The notes under the pieces were generated by a model. The model was not told the DNA's origin, made no database searches, and worked only from the letters and a program-made list of their open reading frames with translations. From Pythium myriotylum (Eukaryota > Oomycota > Peronosporomycetes > Pythiales > Pythiaceae), in assembly GCA_023091665.1 (NCBI GenBank), contig JALJCQ010000006.1, positions 558,001-622,000 of the forward strand: a DNA stretch of 64,000 nucleotides. The letters run 5' to 3'. Shown one piece after another: positions 53,374 to 62,749 of the stretch (within the stretch, counting starts at the first letter, position 1; each line of letters starts with the position of its first letter). Position numbers and translations under genes: made by a program.

Positions 53374-54625
53374 ATGAGCCTCACCGATAAAGACATCGAT
53401 GCCGCGGCGCTTCGCGAAGCTCTGGCGGTGATTGGTGATTGGGAGGGCGATCTCATGGAGTTCTTTAATCTGAATAACTCGACGTCGCGCACACTAGAGT
53501 TCGCGTCATGTCCGACTCGTCAACCCAGAAGAGCCGAGTTGGAAGAGTTGCGTCGGGAGTTCACGCAATTGAAAAGCATCAGCAGCGCGTGGCTCGCGCA
53601 GTCTCGATCAAGTCGTGAGTCGGCAGACGCTCTCGCGCTGCGCGTCGAGTGCTGGGAGATGTGCCAGCGCCAGCGAATCCAACGGCGGCTCGCCGAGCGG
53701 GAAAACGCAAAGCTGCGGGAGCTGCTGACTGGCCACAAGCTCAATATGATGAAAGTCGAACGGCTCATGCAGCGCGTGTTGGCAGTCCAACGGGCGCTTC
53801 CCCGCATACCCACGCCGACGCCCTTTTTTGAGGCGTATAGAGGACCTTGCGTGGAGCTTTCTGAGCAGCTTCTCCGTCTCGAGTTGCTTCGCCATGAAAC
53901 GGAGCACATCTTCTCGTCTGGAATGTTCGCGCAAAATGTAGACCAACGGGACTTCAAAGATATTCAGTTTCGCGACTGCCGCCCAGAAAACGACCGGGTT
54001 GAGATTCTGTTCGGTATGGCGTGGGTTTTGCCGTTCGATCTAGATGACGTCGCGGCGGCAATGTGGACCGAGACCACGCGCGTTGCTCCTCGCGAAAAGC
54101 ACGTCGAGTGGAAGGTACGTCGAGAGCTCACTTTGAACGTTTGGATATACGAGCCAACCGTTCTTTTTCGCCGACAAGGACCTCTATGTGAACGACATGG
54201 TTATTGTCTCCCAGTTTATCGCGACACCATTTGCCGGTGTTGACCCCGGTGTCAAGCATGGCCAAACAGCAACTCGACGACTGCCGAGGGGTACCCAAAA
54301 AGGCGAAGACGCAATCGTCTCCACTGTCCAGCTTCGCAAGTTCGACTTTGGAGAATGGAGGGGCGAAGCCTTCGCAGATGTATGGGTCCACACCAAGACG
54401 CTTCCCTCCAAATGCGGCCCCCTCACGCAGATCAAGTGGTGCCGTCGTGTGTGCATCAGGCCACCACGCGCTAGCAGCACGACACCAGAGCAACGCTCTC
54501 AATGGATTCAGAGCATCATGTCCGGGCCGATGCGAGTGCGAGAAGAACGAAACTTGGACTGGAGCATCCAGACTGTCGAAAATGCGCTTCTTGACACGAG
54601 ACGCAGGAATTGTTCTGCGAGATAA
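53374..54625 (+). CDS. Coiled-coil / START-like protein, array member 13
   Basis: Exons 53,374-54,114 and 54,179-54,625 (intron 64 nt) give 395 aa. It begins only 115 bp after member 12. ALAVIGDWEGDLMEFFNL; the basic segment is reduced to RQPRRAELEELRREF; second coil MCQRQRIQRRLAERENAKLREL. EHIFSSGMFAQN and RDFKDIQFRDC are shared with member 14. MAWVLPFDLDDVAAAMW before the splice; DLYVNDMVIVSQFIATP, HGQTATRRLP, VWVHTKTLP, IKWCRRVCIRPPR and SIQTVENALL after it. It is the closest relative of the inverted member 14, so the pair looks like an inverted duplication. Confidence 0.87.
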
Positions 54626-54847
54626 TGGATCGCAACACATGCTGGAAGGGTAGACGATTGAATGGAACCTGACCTCACTATTAGTTGACGAGGAGTTTGC
54701 AACTCTGTGCAAAAGGAACGCGAGGACTGACAACATACAAATGGAATGGTCGTTTTGCCAAAGGCGGCTTCGTAGGAACATTCTCCACACTGGAGACCTT
54801 GCTAGAATGCAATGGAATGATTTTGTTGGTACGGATATTATACACTA

Positions 54848-56067
54848 CTAAACTGCGAGCAACTTGGTGCGTTTTCGGTCAAGCAACGCATTCTCGACAA
54901 CCTGGATGCTCCAGTCGAGATGACGTTCTTCTTGTTCTCGAAACGCGCCAGAGATAAGACTCTGGATCCATTCGACCTTCCCGCTAGCTTGCGGTGGATT
55001 CAAACAGACACGGCGATGCCACTTGATCTGTGTTAGCGGACCGAATTTGGACTGTAGTCTTCGCAGGTTCACCCAGACGTCCACAGAACCCAAGTTTCTG
55101 AAACCGCTTTGCTCGAACCTGCTGATTTGTACGGTGGACACCATGCGTGCTTCGTCGCTGTTGGTCGTTGGTAATCGGCGGGTAGCTGTTTGGCCATGCT
55201 TGACACCGGGATCGTTCGAGTCCACTGGGGTCGCGATGAATCGAGATACTCTGACTGTGTCGTTCGAGTAGAGATCCTGTCAACACAAACCAACGGTTAG
55301 CGCACGTCCATATGCGCCAGACAAGAACTCTCCAAGCGTACCGCCCACACTGTTGACCGTTCTCGTTGGGTCGCCCGCGTCATCTCCCCCCACATCGCCG
55401 CGTCGACGTCCTCCAAATCGAACGGCAGGTCCCAGATCGCGCCGTAGACGACCTCGACCCTGTCGGTGCAATCGCGGACCTGAACTTCCTTGAACCCTGG
55501 TCGATTTGCGTTCTGTGCAAACATCCCCGACGAGAAGACGTGTTCCATCTCGACGCGGAGCAGCTCAAGCCGGAACAGCTGATCGGGGAGCTCAACTCGC
55601 GGGCCTTTGTAGTCCTCCAAGAACGGTGCCATCGTGAGCGTACGAGGGATGGCTTGCTTGACCGCCAGCGCACGCTGCAGCAGCCGCTCAAGCTTGCGCA
55701 TGTCCGATCTCTGCGCCTCGAGAAGCTGCCGCAAGTTGGCGTTCTGCTGCTCGGCGCTTCGTCGCAGCAGGCGCTGTCGGCGGTTCATCTCCCAGCACTC
55801 GAGACGCAGCCCCAGCTCTTCGGTCGACACGCCGCTGCGCTGCGACTGCACGAGCCACGCGCTGTCGAGACCTTCCAACTGCTTGAGCTCGTGGCGCAAC
55901 TGGATCAGCTGGTGTCGTTGCGAGCGTCGCGCTGGGTACGGCGCGAATTGGCGCGCATCGGCGTCGCCCACGTCCAGGAGCTCGAGCAATTCGTCGCCAA
56001 AGTCCTCGACCACGTCCATCGCTTCACGCAGCGACACCGCTTCGACGTCCACGCTTCGTGCCATCAT
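54848..56067 (-). CDS. Coiled-coil / START-like protein, array member 14 (inverted)
   Basis: Minus strand: exon 1 56,067-55,342, intron 55,341-55,277 (65 nt), exon 2 55,276-54,848; 384 aa. ATG 56,067 and 56,064 are adjacent. AMDVVEDFGDELLELLDV has Phe in place of Trp in the N-terminal motif; RRSQRHQLIQLRHELKQLE, second coil NRRQRLLRRSAEQQNANLRQL. IWDLPFDLEDVDAAMW before the splice; DLYSNDTVRVSRFIATP, HGQTATRRLP, IKWHRRVCLNPPQ and SIQVVENALL after it. It converges on member 13 with 222 bp between stops and diverges from member 15 over 286 bp. Confidence 0.87.
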
Positions 56068-56353
56068 CGTGGGAACGGAATGGGAACTGGAGAGCGGCTG
56101 AGCAACGCGATTGATTGCGCCGAGACCAGATTCGGGTCTCCGGTGCGTTGGCTCTGGTCGTGGCTCGATTGGCTGAAACTGAAATCGCTCCCGGCTGGTT
56201 GGTCTATGTTAGAAACGTTAGAGGTTTGTATAGATATGGGTACATTGATTTCTTAATGGCGCATAGACGGGACGTTTACGTTGGACAAGATCGCCATAAT
56301 CGCAGAGTGATGGTCTTCTGAGCTCCTCAGCAGTTGCTTTTTTTCCCCCCGAA
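56068..56353. promoter_or_regulatory. Divergent promoter region, members 14 and 15
   Basis: 286 bp between two divergent start codons must hold both promoters. The shared motif GAGTGATGGTCTT lies at 56,305-56,317, close to member 15, with GAGCTCCTC after it; its ATG opens a three-codon upstream frame (ATG GTC TTC TGA). A T/C-rich tract (56,337-56,350) directly precedes the start of member 15. Confidence 0.5.
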
Positions 56354-57635
56354 ATGGACGTGTTTGCTCGCGACGACGAGGACGCGCTGTCGCTCGATGC
56401 CGTGCTCGCAGCGATCGACGCGTGGGATGTCGACGTCGCGTCGCTCGTGGTGGCGGAGTCGGCGGCCGAGAGGATTCCAGCAAACACCACGACAAAGAGT
56501 CCACGAGGCCCGAACACGCAGCGCCACGACGTACGGCAGAAGCGCGCGAGAAAAGAGCTACGTGAAGAGATCGGAACGCTTAAGAGATTGCTGAAGAGCG
56601 AACAGGTCAGAGTTGCATCAGAACGGCAGCAAAGTGGAGAGGGAGAAGGGCCGCTTGAGCAGGAATGCCGGGCGATACTGGTCCGGCAGCGACGAGCGAG
56701 AAAGGAGGCGGAGCAACTGAACGAGCAACTAAAGAGCCTCATTGGACTATACCACACAGAAATGGGCAGGTTTCAACGCTTGATCCAGCGAGCCGCGCCC
56801 ATCGAAGGGCCTATTCGACCAGCGTCTCCCGAGGCGCTCTACGAGTACCGCGGGCCACGTGAAGATCCGTATAGCCAACTGCGAAGGCTGACGAGTCTCA
56901 AGCAGGAAGTCCCCAATATGTTTGCCAGTCCTACATTCGACCAGCATATTGACTGGTCCTGGGAGATTGGAACTCGGCGAGATGGTAAAGACGCACAAGC
57001 AACAATCACGATGGTCTACGAGACCTCGTGGATGCTTCCTTTTGATGTTGATGACGTTGGACGCGCAATCTGGATGCAGACTAGGAGGATCATGGGATTC
57101 ACCTACTTCATCGAGTGGATGGTAAGTTGTCTATCATGCTATGCGCAATGTGTTTCGCTTAGAACTGAATCAAACCTTCTCTTTCGGGAAAAAGGATCAG
57201 CATGAAGACGCATCGTCGCTTGTAACACAGTTCGTTTCAAGATCTGTAGACCCGGGATGCAATCTTTCCAAATCCGGCCAGCTAGCTACTCGTTGTGAGC
57301 CTCTTGATGATGAGGCGATTCTTTTTCTGTCTTCTGTCCATGCTCAAGTACCGGATCCGTCTGCTGAAATCGCTGCGTCCAAGAGTGACGTTTGGACTCT
57401 GGTCCAACCCGTTCGTAGGACACCTCTTGGCCCGCTGACTCGAGTGCTGTGGCGTCGGCGTGTGTGCATTCAACCACCCAAATTGGATTCCAAGACAGGA
57501 ATTGATGTTGCCCAGTGGGCCAACCGAATCGTCAGCGGCTCGATTCGCGAGCGAGAAGAGCGGTTACTCATGTCCAATATCCAAGCAGTCGAGAACATTC
57601 TCGTTGATGCGTTTAGGCGGAAGAATGCGGTCTGA
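56354..57635 (+). CDS. Coiled-coil / START-like protein, array member 15
   Basis: Exons 56,354-57,121 and 57,195-57,635 (intron 73 nt) give 402 aa. AVLAAIDAWDVDVASLVV; RHDVRQKRARKELREEIGTL and second coil RQRRARKEAEQLNEQLKSL. YEYRGPREDPYSQLRRL, a shortened strand region, YETSWMLPFDVDDVGRAIW before the splice; DQHEDASSLVTQFVSRS, SGQLATRCE, VWTLVQPV, VLWRRRVCIQPPK and NIQAVENILV after it. The splice acceptor is AAAAAG, less pyrimidine-rich than in most members. Confidence 0.85.
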
Positions 57636-58322
57636 GGTCTTGAAAGCCCATGATGCACCGACGCACCCACGAAGATCCTATGACCACCGGCTGTGAAAAT
57701 GGAGACCTAGAGCCTCCAAGCTGAACTGCACGACTTGTTTGTCGAACTTCGTGCGCCAGGAATTCGCGTCGATCGCGGCAACGCACCGACAGTACTTTCT
57801 TTCGGATGCTCGGGCAGACGAAGCGCGGCCTTGTCCAGGCTATGCGGCGATGGGCAAGCGAGTCTCCAAGCAGCTTCGTCGACTGAAAAGCCAAAAAAAA
57901 AAATCCCTTCGATCAAATTTTCCGAGCCTCTGGCCGTTTCAAGTTCCCTGACGGCCTTGTGAGATTTGCTTTCGCGTCGGTGCTCCGTTCCAATGGGATC
58001 TGTTGCCTCCAGTGTGTGAATCGAAACGGCGTGAGTACTGTAGCTCTGAAAGCCAAACTCGCGCATCGTCTTTCGTGAGTAGTACACTCGAAGACAAGTA
58101 ACGCTCGAGTCTCACCCAACGCCTCCAACACCGAAATGTCTAGCCATCGAGACCCTGCTCAGCCTCGGTAACCGAGTGGTCTCCATCCAGCCTCGCAGTT
58201 TTTTATTTCTGGAGACAACGGCCACTGTGTACAATATTGCGTTCTCAATAATAATTGCAATTTGTTTGCTTCAATAATGCAATCCAATTCCACTATCACT
58301 CTCTTCCGAATGATTGCGGTCA
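57636..58322. other. Intergenic stretch, members 15-16
   Basis: About 690 bp. Short frames on both strands (for example 57,735-57,962 plus) overlap each other and show no family motif; I see no gene. An A-run lies at 57,893-57,902. Confidence 0.45.
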
Positions 58323-58364
58323 GATTACGAGTCCGAGCCTTGCAATAATCTCAGAGTGATGGTC
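58323..58364 (+). promoter_or_regulatory. Shared upstream block (member 16)
   Basis: GATTACGAGT at 58,323-58,332 and GAGTGATGGTC at 58,354-58,364. The same two elements stand in the same order about 31 bp apart upstream of member 18; the first also precedes member 17. The ATG inside the second opens an out-of-frame upstream ORF. Confidence 0.5.
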
Positions 58365-58425
58365 CACAGATGGCTACACTCCTCTCCCCCAATTGTCGAA
58401 ATTGCCCACTCGTGTCAATCTCCCC

Positions 58426-59740
58426 ATGAGCGCAATGGTCTCGCTCGCGGCGCCGAGCCTCCTGGACGAGCTCGACGTCGTCACGCTCGAGGGCGTGCTC
58501 GCCGACATCGACGCCTGCCAGTTCGACGTCTGCGCCGTGCTCGACGACGCGCCCTCGAGCGACGAGAGCGAGCGCAAGCCACGCGACGAGCCGTCGAGTG
58601 ATGACGAGAGCGAGCGCAAGCCGCGCGTTGTGCCCTACGCGCAGCGCTACGACGTCGCGCGCCGGCTCGAAGTGCTCAAGCTGCGCTCCCAGGCGAGCGA
58701 GCTGCAGGCGACGATCGAGCAGGCGCGACGACGCGGCGGCGCGTCCGTGCGCTCGCACTGGTTCCGCATCGCCAACGAACAGCGCGGACTCCGCGCGCAG
58801 GCCAAGCTCGAGCGCGAACAGCTGCGCTCGCTGGTCGCCAACTTCTGGGACAGCACGACCAAGATCGAGCGGCTCATGGAGCGCGTCGAGTGCATGCGCA
58901 ACGTTCTGCCTCGTGGACTGTCGATGGCGGCCGATTTTCGAGCGTTCCGTGGTCCGGTGATCGACCCGGCGAATCAGTTCAAGCGCCTGGACGGGCTTGC
59001 ACTCAACGCCAACAAGATTTTCACGACGGGCGCGTTTGCCGACGAGCGGCGGCGAAGCTTCCAGGAAGTGCAGTTTTTCGGCTGTCTACCGGGGCAGCAG
59101 AGCATGGAGATTGAGTTTTCGACCGCTTGGGAGCTCCCTTTCCCTGTGGAAATTGTCTCGGACGCGTTCTGGCGACAGATCGAGCAGCATGTGTCGAAAA
59201 AGAAGAAGCGATTAGCCTCAGTGGTGAGTATGCAGTGGAGTGGAGGCCATAAGTGTCCGGCATGACGTCTCACTCGTGTGTGTTCATCGCTAGATCGTGT
59301 ACGGCGACGCCAAGTCGAATCTTTCCCAGTTCATGGCTCAGACCGGCGCTGCGTGCAATAACCACGGACGAATCTCCTCGCGTCGATACCCGAATGCAGA
59401 CCCAGAAAAGGGCGTCCTCATCGTCTCGAATCTCGCGTTGCATGCGTTCAGCGACGATCGATTGTCAGGATGCGTGGAAGGCGACAGTTGGATTCGCGTG
59501 GTGCATGTGCCGAGTACTGCCGGACCGCGAAGCCGCGTCCAATGGTACGGTCGGGCGCGCCTGCAGCCTGGAGCGTCCTCACAACCACAGCACGGCAAGT
59601 GGATCCAAGGGATCGTGACCAGCGTGAACAACAAGCGCGAGCGCAAGGTCGAGAAGACGATCCGAGCGCTCGAGAACCTTGCGATTGACGAAACTGTCGC
59701 ACGGAAGAAGAGAAGTCAGGGCAAGAGCGGGTCACCATGA
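58426..59740 (+). CDS. Coiled-coil / START-like protein, array member 16
   Basis: Exons 58,426-59,223 and 59,294-59,740 (intron 70 nt) give 414 aa. ATG 58,426 is the first ATG of the frame; ATG 58,435 follows. The N-terminal motif is changed to DIDACQFDVCAVLDD (Trp lost). Two near-identical Asp/Ser/Glu repeats (SSDESERKPR and SSDDESERKPR) follow. PYAQRYDVARRLEVLKLRSQ, then a Trp-containing second coil. STAWELPFPVEIVSDAFW, QHVSKKKKR before the splice; VYGDAKSNLSQFMAQ, HGRISSRRYP, GDSWIRVVHV, RVQWYGRARLQPG after it. The C-terminal helix is Lys/Arg-rich (KKRSQGK) rather than the usual Q..EN.LL. Pairs with member 17. Confidence 0.85.
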
Positions 59741-59916
59741 TAATAGATACTGTACCATACGCCATTTGTCTCACTTGAAGTGTTTCTGAGCAATACTTTG
59801 AGTTCAGTGGTGGAGACCGACTAAACGGTCTGGGTCTCTTGTTCGATTGAGTAATGCGAGAGACACACTCGCCATTCCGGTGCGGAAACATCCAGTACCT
59901 ACTGTAGGTTGGATCC

Positions 59917-59926
59917 GATTACGAGT
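59917..59926 (+). promoter_or_regulatory. Shared upstream element GATTACGAGT (member 17)
   Basis: It is identical to 58,323-58,332 upstream of member 16, with TGCAAT.ATC following in both. Confidence 0.4.
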
Positions 59927-60024
59927 CGCCTCACTGCAATCATCAAGAACAAACGACACGCCTGTCTCTCGCGCAGCTACAGACCCACTCTACGAGGAAG
60001 GAAGTCACTTTGCTTCTCGTCGGA

Positions 60025-61312
60025 ATGGCGACGCATCTGTGCGCCACGTCGACGAGCCGCTTGCTGAGCGAGATCGACTCGGTGACGCTCGAAGAGGTGC
60101 TTGTCGGCATCGGCGCGTGCGAGCTCGACATCGAGGAGCTCTTCAGTATCGAGTATCCACCCCGAGACGATGCAAGAACGATACGCCGATCGGAAGTATG
60201 CAACAAGCGAGGGCCTCAGCCGTATAGACCGCGTCACGAAGCAGTGCGGAAGATGGAGATGCAGAGGCTTCGATCTCAAATCGAGGAACTGCAGGACATG
60301 CTCGCACAGACACAGTGGCGAAGAGATCCGACGCCTCGATTTGTTTGGTCTCACATTGCGAGAGATCAGCGGAGGCTCCGATGCGAGGCAGAGACACGCA
60401 ACCAAGAGCTACGGCGACTCGTCCTCGGCTTCCGAGGCGATGTAAGGAAGATGGAGCGACTTTTTGGTCGAAACAACCGATTGCTCGGTGTGATTCCACG
60501 GGCACTAAGGGCTAGTCGGACTGGGGGTCCGCATCGTGGTCCGAAAGTTGATCCTGTGTACCAGTTCCAGCGGCTCAACAGGCTCACAGTCGAAGAAGAA
60601 CAAATGTTCGCGGGCGGCATCTCTGCCGAGTCGATCAGTCCTAGCTGCTTGCAGAAATTCCGGTTTGTGGATAGCTCTTCGGGCAGCTCGTCCCTCGAGA
60701 TCATTTTGTCCATGCGGTGGGAACTACCGTTTGGTTCGGAACTAGTCGCTAATGCCATGTGGACGAAGCTGACAAAGGTTGCCTCCAAGAAAAAGTGTGT
60801 GGCCTCTGAGGTGGGCATCTACAAAGCGGCATCTTTGACTATATGCTATTCTGTCTCTAACTCTTCTTTGTTTGCTTGCAATTTAGGTCGTGTACTCGGA
60901 CTCCAGCTCGATTCTGACGCAGTTCATCGCTAAAGGTGAGGGCGCCATCGGGGAAGAGCACGGGCGAATGGCCGCTCGTCGTCAGCCAGTGGCGAAAGGC
61001 GTGCTCCTTCTCTCGAGTGTGCAGCTCCACGTACTGCTCGACAAGAACCTTAAGGGTTTCGCTGAGAGCGACAACTGGGTCCGCGTGACCGAGACCTCGA
61101 CAGTGGCTGGTGTTCGCAGCAGTATCCAGTGGTGCTGCCGTGGGCTGCTCCAGCCGAGTGCAGCGTCGCACCCAAGTCGATCGCAGTGGATCCAGCATGT
61201 CACGACCGACGTCCACAGCAAGCGCGAGCGCAAGATCGACAAGATGCTGCGCTCGATCGAGAACCTCGCACTCGACGCGAGTCTCGCCAAGAAGAAGAAC
61301 GTACTGAACTAA
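60025..61312 (+). CDS. Coiled-coil / START-like protein, array member 17
   Basis: Exons 60,025-60,810 and 60,887-61,312 (intron 76 nt) give 403 aa. LEEVLVGIGACELDIEELFSI matches member 16 in having Cys where others have Trp. PYRPRHEAVRKMEMQRLRSQI; second coil RDQRRLRCEAETRNQELRRL. MRWELPFGSELVANAMW and VASKKK before the splice; VVYSDSSSILTQFIAK, HGRMAARRQP, SDNWVRVTETS, SIQWCCRGLLQPS and a basic C-terminal helix (RKIDKMLRSIENLAL, KKKN) after it. Members 16 and 17 form a distinct pair with a positively charged end. Confidence 0.85.
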
Positions 61313-61374
61313 GAGATCTGGAGGAGCTCAATGCACCTCAAAGATGGCTACATTTGGTGTAGCCTACACCATTC

Positions 61375-61418
61375 GATTACGATTTTCGAACGTGTGGTGA
61401 TTGGAGAGTGATGGTCTT
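61375..61418 (+). promoter_or_regulatory. Shared upstream block (member 18)
   Basis: GATTACGATT at 61,375-61,384 and GAGTGATGGTCTT at 61,406-61,418, followed by TGGAGCTCTTC. The ATG inside opens a short upstream frame ending in TGA near 61,453. Confidence 0.5.
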
Positions 61419-61488
61419 TGGAGCTCTTCGATTGTGTTCCAAGTTGCCGTGATGTTGGTGTCATTTTCATTTCCTCTCATTTTGCAAA

Positions 61489-62749
61489 ATGCGCGACGCC
61501 GTGCAGGCGGCAAAGCCCACGACGGTGGAGAGCGTGTCGCTGAGCGAGGCGCTGTCGACGATCGACGCATGGGGGATCGACCCGGCCTCGCTGCTCGAAA
61601 TGGCGTGCGACGAGCAGCGTGCCAAGCCCAAGATGCGTCATGAGACGCGGCGAAGACTGCAGAAGCTGCAGCTCAGAGAGCAGCTCGACGCATTGGAGCG
61701 CGTGATCGAGACAGAGCGCGAGAAGCGCCGACGATGTGAACTCGTTGATGGCCTGCGAGTTGAGTGCGAACAGATAGTCTCGCGCCAGTGTCGAGCACGG
61801 TTCTCGGCGCAAGTAGAGAACACCAAACTGCGGAAAGCACTCCAAGGTCTATATCGTGATGCTGTGAAGATCAAACGACTTGGGCACCGGCTGTTAGCTC
61901 TCAAAAATGACCCATGCTTGCTCGTCCGATGCCGCTCCCTCAGTACCGAGGGCCCTCCGAAGATCCACAAATCCATCTACTCCGATTGAACTACCTGAGC
62001 CAGGAGACGGCGTCGATTTTCTCGAGTGGCGCATTTGCGTCGCATCACTCGGAACGTCTCAAGAATTTCCGGTCTGTCGTGGTTCGGGATCGCAAGCCCG
62101 AGTTTGATAACTTGGAGGTCGTGTTCGAGATTGCATGGGTGCTTCCCTTCTCCGTCGAAAATGTGGCCGATGCCTTGTGGATCCAGACGACACGCATAGC
62201 AACCGGAAACAACCATGTGCGATGGACGGTAAAGATTTGCAAGTTATCTTGCGATTTTTTATCGCTCATTACGATGTGGTTTTTTGTGTCTAGGATTTAC
62301 TTCAGGATTCGGCATCGCGAGTATCGCAGTTCGTGTCAACATCCGTCGATCCTACTGACCGATCCGTCAAGTGTGGGCAACTTGCGGCCCGCCGAGAAAC
62401 GCTGGGAGATGAAAGAGTCCTCTTCGTCTCAAATCTTCAGGTCCATGCTCAGGATACCGACAGAGCCATTGGGAGTTACAGCAACGATGTGTGGATTCGA
62501 GTCGAAGCGATCCAATGCTCTGATGCCAACGAACTCAGCCAAGTCTTATGGTGCCGTCGTATTCGCATGTCGCCTCCAGAGCTCATGTGCAAGTCACGAG
62601 CAAAACGATCTCAATGGATCCACTCAATCATAACAGGGACAATGCGGAAACGGGAGGAGAGCATCCTGAATTTCAATATTCAGGCCGTCGAGAATCGGTT
62701 ATTCGACACTCGCAAGCGCACAGCGGCGTCGATCCTACTCGTGCACTAA
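61489..62749 (+). pseudogene. Coiled-coil / START-like family member 18, one frameshift
   Basis: Exon 1 61,489-62,228 and exon 2 62,294-62,749 with a 65-nt GT-AG intron. Exon 1 is 740 nt, not a multiple of three. The first frame (ALSTIDAWGIDPASLLEM, RRRLQKLQLREQLDALE) leaves the family pattern near the A-run at 61,903-61,907, and the second frame picks it up at LPQYRGPSEDPQIHLLRL. A single missing base would explain it. The rest is intact: EIAWVLPFSVENVADALW, LLQDSASRVSQFVSTS, CGQLAARRE, VWIRVEAI, VLWCRRIRMSPPE, NIQAVENRLF. Either a recent pseudogene or an assembly error. Confidence 0.82.

Noticed and set aside
55366..56256. 296-codon plus-strand frame opposite member 14
   Set aside because: Shadow of the minus-strand exon, which has the family motifs and splice site.
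57735..58087. Frames on both strands between members 15 and 16
   Set aside because: Mutually overlapping, no homology to the family, interrupted by an A-run; not enough to call a gene.
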